Source: an uncultured Gemmiger sp.
GTDB lineage: Bacteria > Bacillota > Clostridia > Oscillospirales > Ruminococcaceae
DNA length: 64,000 nucleotides
Direction: 5' to 3'
NCBI RefSeq assembly: GCF_934561205.1
Contig: NZ_CAKTFU010000005.1
Span: 1 to 64,000, forward strand
Positions 24,327 through 33,560 of the stretch are shown here, piece by piece. A program made the position numbers and the translations under genes. Position 1 is the stretch's first letter. Each line of letters starts with the position of its first letter. The notes beneath the pieces were generated by a model, which had not been told where the DNA came from, ran no database searches, and was given only the letters and a program-made list of their open reading frames with translations.

Positions 24327-26224
24327 GCTACTGCGAAACGAAAAATTTGGCAATCGGCTACACAGCCCCGCTTTTGCGAGATATTGCGCTGCATGCCGAG
24401 CGCGGAAAAATTCTGGCGCTGATCGGCCCCAACGGTGCAGGCAAGTCTACCCTGCTAAAAACGCTGGCGGGGCAGTTGACTCCGCAGGGAGGCACCGTTT
24501 TGCTGGACGGGCAAAGTCTTACGGAATACTCCCCCAACGCGCGCGCCCGCAAGCTGGCGCTGATGCTGCCGCACGCCGCCCGCACCGAGCTGACCACCTG
24601 TTTTGACGTGGCGGCGGCAGGGCGCTACCCCTACACGGGACGACTGGGGATTTTGTCGCAGGAGGATAAGCAGCAGGTGCTGGATGCGCTGCGGCTGGTA
24701 CAGGCCGATGCTTTGGCAGACCGTGATTTTGCAAAAATCAGTGACGGGCAGCGGCAGCGCGTATTGCTGGCGCGCGCGGTATGCCAGCAGCCGGAAGTTT
24801 TACTATTGGACGAACCGACGTCTTTTTTGGACGTAAAGGGCAAGGCGGAGCTTACAGCGGTGCTGCGCCGTTTGGCGGCTGAAAAAAATGTGGCGGTCAT
24901 TGTGACACTGCATGAGTTGGAGTTGGCCCAAAAGCTGGCCGACGCGGTGGTCTGTGTGTTTCCGCACAAGGTGTCCCGCGTTTTGACGCCGAAGGAGGCC
25001 TTTGCCAAGGAAAACGTATGCCGCCTGTTCGATTTGGACGATGCACAATACGAAACACTGTTCGGAAAATCCGACGCGGCACCGAGGTTTGAACACTACA
25101 TTCGCAGCGGACAAAAAATGCTGCGCTGCGGTTATACCACGGGCACCTGCGCCGCTTTGGCTGCAGCGGGGGCGGCGCGTCTGCTGCTGACCGAGCACGC
25201 CCCCGAAACCGTGGGGCTGCGCACACCCAAGGGTGTTGTGGTGGAGGTTGCCCCTTTGTTTTGCCGCGCAACCGAGACGGGGGCCGAGTGTGCTATCGTA
25301 AAGGATGGCGGTGATGATGTGGATGCCACCACGGGTCTGTCTGTTGTGGCTGCGGTGACCCTGCTGCCTGATGCACCGCGCACCGTGACGATAGACGGCG
25401 GTGCCGGTGTGGGGCGGGTGACCAAGGCGGGGCTGGATCAGCCTGTGGGGGCGGCGGCCATCAACCGTGTGCCGCGCCAAATGATTACCGATGCCCTGCT
25501 CAGGGAGGCCGATGCGTCAGACTACAGCGGCGGTTTTGCGGTGGTCATTTCCATTGACGGCGGCGAGGAAGCTGCCAAACGTACCTTTAACCCGCATATC
25601 GGGGTCGAGGGCGGGTTGTCGGTGCTTGGCACAAGCGGCATTGTGGAGCCGATGAGCCGTCAGGCGCTGCTGGATACGCTGGAACTGGAAATTCATCAGG
25701 CCGCCCTGAAAGGCAGCCGTCTGATTCTGACACCGGGCAACTACGGGTTGGATTATCTGGCCGAAAATCTTGCGGAACTGCGGCAGATTCCCACTGTTAA
25801 GATCTCGAATTTCATCGGGGATGCGCTGGATATGGCGGCTGCCGAGCATTTTACCGAGGTGCTGCTTGTGGGGCATGTCGGCAAGCTGATCAAGCTGGCG
25901 GGCGGCATCATGAATACCCACTCACAGCAGGCAGATTGCCGTGCCGAGCTGTTTTGCGCCCATGCGGCATTGTGCGGGGCCGACACGGCTACCTGCCGTG
26001 CCCTGATGAATGCCGCCACAACGGACGCCTGCCTCGAAATTCTGCAGGCTGCCAACCTGCGCGCACCAGTTTTGGAGAGCCTGCTCGACGCTGTGCAGCT
26101 GCGTTTGCAGCGCCGCGCTGCGGGGGCCTTTGCGGTGGGGGCCGTGGTGTTTTCCAACCGAAACGGCAGCCTGGGCACAACAAAATCTGCCGATGTATTG
26201 TTGAAAACCTGGAGGGAAAGCTGA
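24323..26224 (+). CDS. Fusion of ABC transporter ATPase with CbiD (cobalt-precorrin-5B C1-methyltransferase)
   Basis: One open frame of 633 residues with two full-length domains. Residues 1-245 are a FecE/BtuD-type ATPase: Walker A GPNGAGKST, Q-loop region near LMLPHAAR, signature KISDGQRQR (changed from LSGGQ), Walker B LLLDEPTSFLD, H-loop LHELEL. Residues about 266-633 are CbiD: start MLRCGYTTGTCAALAAAGAA, then TPKGVVVEV, KDGGDDVDATTG, LGTSGIVEPMS, and HVGKLIKLAGGIMNTHS. CbiD adds a methyl group at C1 during anaerobic cobalamin synthesis. An in-frame ATG (25118) begins the CbiD part, but there is only a weak purine run before it, so separate translation of CbiD is possible but not indicated. 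No stop or frameshift lies between the parts. Confidence 0.85.
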   Translation: MSYCETKNLAIGYTAPLLRDIALHAERGKILALIGPNGAGKSTLLKTLAGQLTPQGGTVLLDGQSLTEYSPNARARKLALMLPHAARTELTTCFDVAAAGRYPYTGRLGILSQEDKQQVLDALRLVQADALADRDFAKISDGQRQRVLLARAVCQQPEVLLLDEPTSFLDVKGKAELTAVLRRLAAEKNVAVIVTLHELELAQKLADAVVCVFPHKVSRVLTPKEAFAKENVCRLFDLDDAQYETLFGKSDAAPRFEHYIRSGQKMLRCGYTTGTCAALAAAGAARLLLTEHAPETVGLRTPKGVVVEVAPLFCRATETGAECAIVKDGGDDVDATTGLSVVAAVTLLPDAPRTVTIDGGAGVGRVTKAGLDQPVGAAAINRVPRQMITDALLREADASDYSGGFAVVISIDGGEEAAKRTFNPHIGVEGGLSVLGTSGIVEPMSRQALLDTLELEIHQAALKGSRLILTPGNYGLDYLAENLAELRQIPTVKISNFIGDALDMAAAEHFTEVLLVGHVGKLIKLAGGIMNTHSQQADCRAELFCAHAALCGADTATCRALMNAATTDACLEILQAANLRAPVLESLLDAVQLRLQRRAAGAFAVGAVVFSNRNGSLGTTKSADVLLKTWRES

Positions 26225-26225
26225 T

Positions 26226-26984
26226 ATGGTACATTTTGTGGGGGCAGGCCCCGGCGCACCCGACCTTATTACACAGCGCGGTGCGGCGCTGCTGCAAAAG
26301 GCCGACTGCATCATCTACGCGGGCAGCCTTGTCAACCCGGCGCTGCTGGGGCTGGCCAGGGGAGACTGTGCCATTTACAACAGTGCGGAAATGACGCTGG
26401 AGCAGGTGCTGGAAACGATAAAAACAAACGAAGCAGCGAACAAAACGACGGTGCGCCTGCACACAGGCGATCCCTGCCTGTACGGTGCTGTCCGCGAACA
26501 GATGGATGCCTTGGACGCATGGGGCATTGCCTATGATGATACCCCCGGCGTGTCCAGCTTTTGCGGTGCGGCAGCGGCACTGAACGCCGAGTACACACTG
26601 CCCGGCATCAGCCAGACGGTCATTATCACCCGTATGGAGGGTCGCACCCCCGTACCGGAGCGCGAAAAATTGGCTGCCCTGGCCGCACATGGGGCGACGA
26701 TGGTGATTTTCCTTTCCGTCGGCATGGTCGACAGGGTGCAGGCAGCACTTCTGCAGGGGGCTTATAAGCCCGATACCCCTGCTGCCGTTGTGTACAAGGC
26801 CAGTTGGCCGCAGCAGAAAATTGTGCACTGTACCGTGGGCACTCTGGCGGAAAGCACCCGCGCGGCGGGCATTGCCAAGACCGCGTTGATCGTGGTGGGG
26901 GATTTTCTTGCCGCCAAGTATGAGCGCAGCAAACTGTATGACCCCGCCTTTACCACCGAGTACCGCAAAGGAGCCACACCATGA
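26226..26984 (+). CDS. cbiF: Cobalt-precorrin-4 C11-methyltransferase
   Basis: A 252-residue SAM-dependent methyltransferase of the tetrapyrrole methylase family. The N-terminal loop FVGAGPGAPDLIT and the HTGDPCLYGAVREQ motif near residue 80 are typical of CbiF/CobM. It methylates C11 of cobalt-precorrin-4. It begins one base after the CbiD stop and overlaps cbiG by four bases. Confidence 0.92.
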   Translation: MVHFVGAGPGAPDLITQRGAALLQKADCIIYAGSLVNPALLGLARGDCAIYNSAEMTLEQVLETIKTNEAANKTTVRLHTGDPCLYGAVREQMDALDAWGIAYDDTPGVSSFCGAAAALNAEYTLPGISQTVIITRMEGRTPVPEREKLAALAAHGATMVIFLSVGMVDRVQAALLQGAYKPDTPAAVVYKASWPQQKIVHCTVGTLAESTRAAGIAKTALIVVGDFLAAKYERSKLYDPAFTTEYRKGATP

Positions 26985-27982
26985 AATGTGCCTACCTTGC
27001 CTTTACCGCCAAGGGACTTGTGTTGGCACAACATCTGGCCCAGACCTGCCCCGGTACAGTGACGCGGTGCGGGGCCGACGGTGTCAGCTTGGCTGCCTGG
27101 ACTGCAAAGCAGTTTGCCGATGCCGATGCCCTTGTGTTTGTGGGGGCTGTGGGTATTGCCGTGCGGGCGATTGCACCCCATTGCAGGGGCAAGGCCGTTG
27201 ACCCTGCGGTGGTTGTGCTGGACGAGCAGGGGCGGTTTGCGATTTCGCTCTTGTCGGGCCATCTGGGCGGGGCAAACGATTTGACACGGCAGCTTGCGGC
27301 GGCTTGCCACGCGGTGCCCGTTATTACGACTGCCACCGATGGGCGGGGTGCCTTTGCCGTGGACGAGTGGGCGGTGCGCCAGAACTGTGCCGTGGCCGAG
27401 CCGGAGCGCATCAAATATATCAGCGGTGCCCTGTTGGCTGGCAGGCGGGTGCGCTATTTCAGCGACTGGCAGATAGAAGGCGAACCGCCAGCAGGGGTGG
27501 AACCCGCCGCGACCGCCGAACAGGCGGATTTTGTACTGACACTGACCCCTGCGGGCGAGGCTCTGCACATCGTGCCGCGTATTGCCGTGCTGGGTATCGG
27601 CTGCAAGCGCGGCACAAGTGAGTGCCGTCTGCAGGAGGCGTTTTCCGCGTTTTGTGCGGCCAATACCCTGGCCCCGCAAAGCGTTGCGGCAGCGGCAAGC
27701 ATAGACCTGAAAAAGGACGAGCGGGGCTTGCTGGACTTTGCAAAAAACCACGGCTGGACGACGGAGTTTTATACAGCGGATACGCTGCGCGCCGTGCGGG
27801 GACATTTTACGGCATCGCAATTTGTAAAAGACGTTACAGGGGTGGACAATGTCTGCGAACGTGCCGCAGCCAAAGCGGCGGGCGGGAAACTGTTTATACC
27901 CAAGTGGGTGTATAACGGGGTGACTTTTTCGGTGGCGCTGCGCCCCTTTGCCCCTGATTGGAGATGGAAAACCGATGGATAA
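26981..27982 (+). CDS. cbiG: Cobalt-precorrin-5A hydrolase CbiG
   Basis: A 333-residue protein that opens the ring-A lactone and releases acetaldehyde. The N-terminal domain carries FVGAVGIAVRAIAPH near residue 50 and the LLSGHLGGANDLT motif near 90; the C-terminal domain starts at VLGIGCKRGT near 207. Length fits the full three-part form. The end overlaps cbiH by eight bases. Confidence 0.92.
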   Translation: MKCAYLAFTAKGLVLAQHLAQTCPGTVTRCGADGVSLAAWTAKQFADADALVFVGAVGIAVRAIAPHCRGKAVDPAVVVLDEQGRFAISLLSGHLGGANDLTRQLAAACHAVPVITTATDGRGAFAVDEWAVRQNCAVAEPERIKYISGALLAGRRVRYFSDWQIEGEPPAGVEPAATAEQADFVLTLTPAGEALHIVPRIAVLGIGCKRGTSECRLQEAFSAFCAANTLAPQSVAAAASIDLKKDERGLLDFAKNHGWTTEFYTADTLRAVRGHFTASQFVKDVTGVDNVCERAAAKAAGGKLFIPKWVYNGVTFSVALRPFAPDWRWKTDG

Positions 27983-28712
27983 GCTTGTCTATGTGGTGGG
28001 GCTTGGCCCCGGAGATGCCCGCTTTATGACGGCGCAGGCGTGCAGCGCCTTGCAGAAGGCCGATGTGCTCTGCGGCTACACGGTGTATATCGATCTGATA
28101 CGCCCGCTGTACCCCGAAAAGCCGATCTACACCACCGGCATGACACAGGAGATAGACCGCTGCCGCTGGGCGCTGCAAACCGCGCAGACCGGCAAGACGG
28201 TGGCACTGGTGTGCTCCGGCGATGCGGGTGTATATGGCATGGCGGCACCGCTGCTTGAATTGAGCAGTGAATATGACGATGTGACGATAGAAATTGTGCC
28301 GGGGCTGACGGCGGCGGTAAGCGGTGCGGCCGTGCTGGGGGCGCCGTTGGGGCACGATTTTTGCGTGATTTCACTGTCAGACCGTTTGACACCTTGGGCA
28401 GTCATTGAAAAGCGGCTGATCTGTGCGGCAATGGGCGATTTCTGCGTCGCACTGTATAATCCATCCTCCAAGGGGCGAGCGGACTATCTGCAAAGGGCGG
28501 CCGAAATTTTGCTGGCGAACGGTAAAAGCCCCGAAACCTTGTGCGGCACGGTGCGCAATATCGGCCGCACAGGCCAGGAAAAGCACCTGATGACGCTCGC
28601 GGAGCTGAAAAAAACACAGGCGGACATGTTTACAACGGTGTTTGTCGGCAATAGCGCTACCCGCAGAGTGCGCGGCTGCATGGTGACGCCAAGGGGGTAT
28701 CACGGCGTATGA
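27975..28712 (+). CDS. cbiH: Cobalt-precorrin-3B C17-methyltransferase
   Basis: A 245-residue tetrapyrrole methylase that contracts the ring and methylates C17. VVGLGPGDARFMT lies near the N-terminus, CSGDAGVYGMAAPLLE near residue 80, and YNPSSKGRADYLQ near 160, all as in CbiH/CobJ. ATG 27975 was chosen because homology starts there; it overlaps cbiG by eight bases. This CbiH lacks the C-terminal ferredoxin-like extension seen in some homologues. Confidence 0.92.
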   Translation: MDKLVYVVGLGPGDARFMTAQACSALQKADVLCGYTVYIDLIRPLYPEKPIYTTGMTQEIDRCRWALQTAQTGKTVALVCSGDAGVYGMAAPLLELSSEYDDVTIEIVPGLTAAVSGAAVLGAPLGHDFCVISLSDRLTPWAVIEKRLICAAMGDFCVALYNPSSKGRADYLQRAAEILLANGKSPETLCGTVRNIGRTGQEKHLMTLAELKKTQADMFTTVFVGNSATRRVRGCMVTPRGYHGV

Positions 28713-29443
28713 GGATCGTGGTTTTCAGCGGAACGACAGAGGGACGAGAACTTTCCCGCAAGCTGGTGGCGCTGGGGGCTGAGGTGACGGTCTGCGTGGC
28801 GACCGAGCTGGGAGCAGAGGAACAGGGCGTGGCAGCGGGTGTGGCCGTGCACACGGGGCGGCTTGATGCCGCCGAAATGACGGCCTTGCTGCAGGACACC
28901 GCGCTTTGTATTGATGCGACCCACCCTTATGCGACTGAGGCAACGTGCAATATCCGTGCGGCGGCAGCGGCGGCAGGGGTGGAGTATCACCGCCTTCTGC
29001 GCCCGGCCAGCACCTTGCCCACAGGCAGTGTCGTGCTGCAAAACGCAGCACAGGCGGCGCAGTATCTGGCCGAAAAACACGGCAATGTACTGCTTGCTAC
29101 GGGGGCCAAAGAACTGCCTGCGTTTGCCGCCCTTGCCCCGACGCGGTTGTATCCGCGTGTGCTGCCTACCCTTGCGGGCATTGCCGCATGTGAGGCGGCG
29201 GGGATTCCGCACCGCAATATTATAGCGATGCAGGGGCCGTTCACGGCGGCAATGAACACGGCGCTGATGCAACAATACAACATTCGATACATGGTCACAA
29301 AGGACGGTGGTTCGGCGGGCGGCTTTGCCGAAAAAGTCCTGGCTGCCGCGCAGTGCGGCGTACAGCTTGTGGTGCTGCGCCGCCCTGCGGAACAGGGCGA
29401 GACCGCCGAGATGATTTTGCAGCGATGCAGGGAGCTACTATGA
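28709..29443 (+). CDS. cbiJ: Cobalt-precorrin-6A reductase
   Basis: A 244-residue NAD(P)H-dependent reductase. VVFSGTTEGRELSRKL at the N-terminus, DATHPYATEATCNIRAA near residue 70, and MVTKDGGSAGGFAEKVLAA near 195 are CbiJ/CobK features. It overlaps cbiH and cbiET by four bases each. Confidence 0.92.
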   Translation: MRIVVFSGTTEGRELSRKLVALGAEVTVCVATELGAEEQGVAAGVAVHTGRLDAAEMTALLQDTALCIDATHPYATEATCNIRAAAAAAGVEYHRLLRPASTLPTGSVVLQNAAQAAQYLAEKHGNVLLATGAKELPAFAALAPTRLYPRVLPTLAGIAACEAAGIPHRNIIAMQGPFTAAMNTALMQQYNIRYMVTKDGGSAGGFAEKVLAAAQCGVQLVVLRRPAEQGETAEMILQRCRELL

Positions 29444-30630
29444 AAATAACACTGGTCGGTATGGGCTGCGGTGACTATGCCGGGCTGACGCTGACAGGCG
29501 CAAAAGCGTTGGAGGAGGCAGAGCATGTCCTCGGCGCACGGCGCCTTTTGCAGGCCCTGCCTGAGGTCTGCGGGCAGCAGCGCTCGGCGCTGTACAAGAC
29601 GGACGAAATTCTTGCAGAGATACAAGCACACAAAAACAAGCGTGTAGCGGTTGTTCTTAGCGGGGACTGCGGATTTTACTCCGGCGCGGCGACGCTGGGG
29701 CGGGCGCTGGAACAGCAGGGGCTGCCCTATACGGTGCTGCCCGGTGTTTCCAGTGTGCAGCTGCTGGCGGCAGCGCTTGGCAGACCCTGGCAGGATTGGG
29801 AGCTTGTCTCGGCCCACGGGTGTGCCTGTGACCCGGTGGCGGCCTGCCGAAAAGGAAAGCCGACCTTTTTCCTGACCGGCGGCCGCGAGACCCCTGCCAC
29901 ACTTTGTGCTGCGCTGGCGGCTGCCGGATGCGGGGCTGTGCAGGGTGTTGTAGGGGAAAATCTGGGCCTTGCGTCACAGCGTCTTGTGCGGGGCACTGTG
30001 CAACAATTAGCACAGCAAAGCTTTGCGGCTCTCAGCGTATTGCTGGTGGAACGCTGCAATCTGCCGCGACGCACACACGGTTTGCCGGATGATGCGTTTA
30101 TCCGTGCCAAAACACCTATGACCAAGCAGGAAGTGCGCGCTGCCGTGCTGGCCAAGCTGGCGATACAGCCCGATGATATTTTGTGGGACGTGGGGGCAGG
30201 GACGGGCAGTGTCAGCGTGGAGATGGCGTTGGCTGCATCGGAGGGGCAGGTATATGCCGCCGAGTGTGACCCCGATGCCTGCGAATTGATAGCCCAAAAC
30301 CGCGCAAAATTTGCAGTGCAAAATCTGCACCTGACAAAAGGCACTGCCCCTGCAGCCTTGGCAGGCTGGCCCGCCCCCGATGCGGTATTCATCGGCGGCA
30401 GCAAGGGAAATTTGGACACTATCGTGGAGGCAGCGTTGGCCGCCAACCCGGCTGTGCGGCTTTGCATCAGTGCCATTGCGCTGGAAACCCTGCAGCAGGC
30501 GGTTGCGGCCCTGACCGTGCGCGGGTTGACAGCGCAGGTCACACAGATTTCTGTCAGCCGTACAAAAACAGCAGGTGAACTGCATCTGCTGATGGCGAAC
30601 AACCCGGTATTTTTGATTACGAGGGAATAA
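29440..30630 (+). CDS. cbiET: Fused precorrin C5- and C15-methyltransferase/decarboxylase (CbiE-CbiT)
   Basis: A 396-residue fusion equivalent to CobL. Residues 1-200 are CbiE (VGMGCGDYAGLTLTGAKALE, LSGDCGFYSGAATL). Residues about 210-396 are CbiT, with the SAM-binding loop LWDVGAGTGSVSVEMA near 250. The protein methylates C5 and C15 and decarboxylates the C12 acetate. The true start is the ATG overlapping the cbiJ stop; the frame extends upstream without a start of its own. Fused CbiET is common in Firmicutes. Confidence 0.92.
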   Translation: MKITLVGMGCGDYAGLTLTGAKALEEAEHVLGARRLLQALPEVCGQQRSALYKTDEILAEIQAHKNKRVAVVLSGDCGFYSGAATLGRALEQQGLPYTVLPGVSSVQLLAAALGRPWQDWELVSAHGCACDPVAACRKGKPTFFLTGGRETPATLCAALAAAGCGAVQGVVGENLGLASQRLVRGTVQQLAQQSFAALSVLLVERCNLPRRTHGLPDDAFIRAKTPMTKQEVRAAVLAKLAIQPDDILWDVGAGTGSVSVEMALAASEGQVYAAECDPDACELIAQNRAKFAVQNLHLTKGTAPAALAGWPAPDAVFIGGSKGNLDTIVEAALAANPAVRLCISAIALETLQQAVAALTVRGLTAQVTQISVSRTKTAGELHLLMANNPVFLITRE

Positions 30631-30631
30631 A

Positions 30632-31978
30632 ATGCTGCAAATGCTTTTGGCTGCGCCGCACTCCGGCAGCGGAAAAACAACGGTGACATGTGCCTTACTT
30701 GCGGCCATGAAGGCGCGTGGGCTGACGCCATGCGCCTTTAAGGCAGGGCCTGACTACATTGACCCCATGTTCCACCGTTCGGTTTTGGGGGTGCAAAGCC
30801 ACAATCTGGATCTGTTTTTCTCCTCGCCCGAAACGGTTCGCTGCCTGTATGCGCAGTATGCTGCGGGGCACGGTGCCGCTGTCTGCGAGGGCGCGATGGG
30901 TTACTACGACGGCCTGGGCGGCACAAGCGATACGGCGAGCGCATGGCATCTGGCGGACACGCTTGACCTGCCTGTGCTGCTTGTTGTGCGGCCCAAAGGG
31001 GCAAGCCTGACCCTGGCGGCAGAGCTGCGCGGACTGATGGATTTTCGCACGCCCCACCATATAACGGGCATATTGCTCAATGATTGCGGTGAATCTTTGT
31101 ATAGCCTGCTGAAACCGATGTTGCAGCAAGAGACCGGCCTGCCTGTGGTGGGATACCTGCCGCCTATACCGCAGGCCCGCTTGGAGAGCCGTCATCTTGG
31201 GCTGAAAACCGCTGCCGAGATTGACGGTCTGCAGGAAAAAATCCGTCTCCTGTCCGATACGGCACAAAAAACCATAGACTGGCCGCTTGTGCAAACACTG
31301 TTTGACCGCCCGATACAGGCGGCAGACATGCCGCAGGAACCGCCCGCTCAGGTGCGCATTGCGGTGGCGCGGGACGCAGCGTTCTGCTTTACCTACGCCG
31401 AAACGCTGGACGCTTTGCGGCAAAATGGCGCAGAGCTGTGCTTTTTCAGCCCGCTGGCCGATGACAAGTTGCCGCAGGATATCGGCGGGCTGTACCTGCC
31501 GGGCGGCTACCCGGAGTTGTATGCGCAAGCCCTTGCGGCCAATACCGCCGTGCGCAGGGCGGTGCGGGATGCGGTGACGGCGGGCCTTCCCACGGTGGCC
31601 GAGTGCGGCGGATTTTTGTATCTGGGCCAAACATTGGAGGCCGCCGACGGCAAAGTGTACCCCATGGCCGGTGTTTTGTCGGGGCAGGGATTCAAGGTGG
31701 GCAAGCTCGTGCGCTTCGGGTATGCAAACCTGACCGCGCATACGGACAGTATGCTGTTCGCGGCGGGCGAGACATGGCCGATGCATGAGTTCCACCACTG
31801 GGATTCCACACAAAACGGTACGGCCTTTACGGCCGCCAAGGCAAACGGCAGGCAGTGGACGTGCGGTTTTGCCAACGCGCATTTGTATGCGGGATTTCCG
31901 CATTTGTACTGGGCGGGTACGCCGCTGTCGCAGCGATTTACAGCGGCTGCCAGCCGCTATAAAAAGGAAAAGCTATGA
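30632..31978 (+). CDS. cbiA: Cobyrinate a,c-diamide synthase
   Basis: A 448-residue ATP-dependent amidotransferase that converts two acetate side chains to amides using glutamine. The N-terminal P-loop is APHSGSGKTTVTCALLAA; the C-terminal class I glutaminase-like domain has YLPGGYPELYA near residue 290 and the cysteine motif AECGGFLYLG near 325. The length is normal for the family. It starts one base after cbiET and overlaps cobT by four bases. Confidence 0.93.
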   Translation: MLQMLLAAPHSGSGKTTVTCALLAAMKARGLTPCAFKAGPDYIDPMFHRSVLGVQSHNLDLFFSSPETVRCLYAQYAAGHGAAVCEGAMGYYDGLGGTSDTASAWHLADTLDLPVLLVVRPKGASLTLAAELRGLMDFRTPHHITGILLNDCGESLYSLLKPMLQQETGLPVVGYLPPIPQARLESRHLGLKTAAEIDGLQEKIRLLSDTAQKTIDWPLVQTLFDRPIQAADMPQEPPAQVRIAVARDAAFCFTYAETLDALRQNGAELCFFSPLADDKLPQDIGGLYLPGGYPELYAQALAANTAVRRAVRDAVTAGLPTVAECGGFLYLGQTLEAADGKVYPMAGVLSGQGFKVGKLVRFGYANLTAHTDSMLFAAGETWPMHEFHHWDSTQNGTAFTAAKANGRQWTCGFANAHLYAGFPHLYWAGTPLSQRFTAAASRYKKEKL

Positions 31979-33039
31979 CCGAAACCGAATTGAAAATTCT
32001 GCTGAACACGATCACCCCGCCGAGGGAAACCGCCCGTGCCGCTGCCCATGCCCATTGGGCGGCGTTGGCAAAGCCCCTGGGAGGGCTGGGACAGTTGGAA
32101 ACCATGTTGGAGGATGCCGCCGCCCTGACGGGAACGGCAGAACTGCATTTTGAGCGCCGCGCCGTGTTGGTGTTGTGTGCCGACAACGGCGTGGTTGCGC
32201 AGGGGGTCAGCCAGACCGATGCCTGTGTTACGCGCGCTGTGCTGAAAAACCTGGTGGCCTGTCGCACCAGCGTCTGCCGCATGGCCGAGAAGGCCCATTG
32301 CAAGGTCGTTGCGGTGGACATGGGCATTGCCGGAAAACCTGTGGCGGGTGCCGTTGACCGCCGCATTGCCGACGGTACGCGGGACTTTACCTGCGGTCCT
32401 GCCATGACCCGCGCACAGGCTGTGCAGGCCATAGCGGCAGGTATAGCGCTGGTACGCGAACAAAAACGCGATGGTATGCAAATTTTGGCAACGGGGGAGA
32501 TGGGCATCGGCAACACGACGACATCCAGCGCCGTGGCAAGCGTACTGCTGGGCCGCCCCGTGGCAGAGATGACCGGACGCGGAGCAGGGCTTTCCGACGC
32601 CGGGCTGCAGCGGAAAATACGCGCCATAGAAACAGGCATTGCGGTCAACACACCGGATGCCGCCGATCCGTTGGATGTGCTGGCCAAGCTGGGCGGGTTG
32701 GATATTGCCGGATTGTGCGGTGTGTTTTTGGGCGGTGCGCTGGAGAATTTGCCGATACTTATGGATGGGTTTATCAGCAGTGTGGCGGCACTTTGCGCTG
32801 TGCGGATGTGCCCCAAGGCGGAAAAGGCGGTCTTTGCCAGCCATGTTTCCGGCGAGCCTGCCGCCCGCCTTGTGCTGGAAGAATTGCACAAAAAACCGCT
32901 GCTCAACGCGGGATTTCATCTGGGGGAGGGCACGGGAGCCGTGGCCTCGCTGCCCCTTTGGGATATGGCCCTGGCCGTTTATGACGGCTGCTATTCCTTT
33001 GCGGAGGGCGGCATCGCGCCGTACACCCCGCAATGCTGA
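31975..33039 (+). CDS. cobT: Nicotinate-nucleotide-dimethylbenzimidazole phosphoribosyltransferase
   Basis: A 354-residue enzyme that activates the lower-ligand base. CADNGVVAQGVSQ near residue 65, GEMGIGNTTTSSAV near 175, GRGAGLSDAGLQ near 200, and HLGEGTGAVASLPL near 315 with the likely catalytic glutamate are all present. No BluB or BzaA-F gene for making dimethylbenzimidazole is seen in the window, so the base may be imported or made elsewhere. It overlaps cobU by seven bases. Confidence 0.93.
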   Translation: MTETELKILLNTITPPRETARAAAHAHWAALAKPLGGLGQLETMLEDAAALTGTAELHFERRAVLVLCADNGVVAQGVSQTDACVTRAVLKNLVACRTSVCRMAEKAHCKVVAVDMGIAGKPVAGAVDRRIADGTRDFTCGPAMTRAQAVQAIAAGIALVREQKRDGMQILATGEMGIGNTTTSSAVASVLLGRPVAEMTGRGAGLSDAGLQRKIRAIETGIAVNTPDAADPLDVLAKLGGLDIAGLCGVFLGGALENLPILMDGFISSVAALCAVRMCPKAEKAVFASHVSGEPAARLVLEELHKKPLLNAGFHLGEGTGAVASLPLWDMALAVYDGCYSFAEGGIAPYTPQC

Positions 33040-33560
33040 CACTGGTGATCGGCGGGGCGGCCAGCGGAAAAAGTGCCTATGCGGAATCCCTCTGCCTGAA
33101 AACCGACGCCCCCCGCACCTACCTGGCCACAATGCAAATTTGGGATGCCGAGTGCGCGGCCCGCGTGGCAAAGCACCGTGCCATGCGCGCGGAAAAGGGA
33201 TTTGAGACCGTGGAATGTCCGCTGCATCTCGAAAAACTGCATCTTCCTGTGCGCGGTACGGTGCTGTTGGAGGATTTGGGAAACCTGACTGCCAATGAAC
33301 TGTACGACCCAAACGGCGCGGGGGAACTGGCGGCAGCTGCCATTTTGCAGGGAATTGACACTGTGTACGCACAGTGCGACGACTTGATTTTGGTTACAAA
33401 TGAGGTGTTCAGCGGCGGGGCAGATTACGCGGGGGACACCTTGCATTACCTGCGGGTGCTGGCTGCAATCAACAATGCGGCAGCCGCCCGCGCGGACAGG
33501 GTGATACGCGTAGTGTGCGGTATACCCTGCTATTATAAAGGTAAGAGGGAATCATTTTGA
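33033..33560 (+). CDS. cobU: Adenosylcobinamide kinase / guanylyltransferase
   Basis: A 175-residue CobU. P-loop GGAASGKSAYAESL, then ATMQIWDAECAARVAKHRAMR, whose histidine would carry GMP, and VLLEDLGNLTANELY. The usual conserved NEVGxGVVP segment is changed to TNEVFSGGADY here. A second, short CobU-like gene two genes downstream keeps a GGVVP version, which is discussed in the findings. It overlaps cobT and cobS. Confidence 0.88.
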   Translation: MLTLVIGGAASGKSAYAESLCLKTDAPRTYLATMQIWDAECAARVAKHRAMRAEKGFETVECPLHLEKLHLPVRGTVLLEDLGNLTANELYDPNGAGELAAAAILQGIDTVYAQCDDLILVTNEVFSGGADYAGDTLHYLRVLAAINNAAAARADRVIRVVCGIPCYYKGKRESF

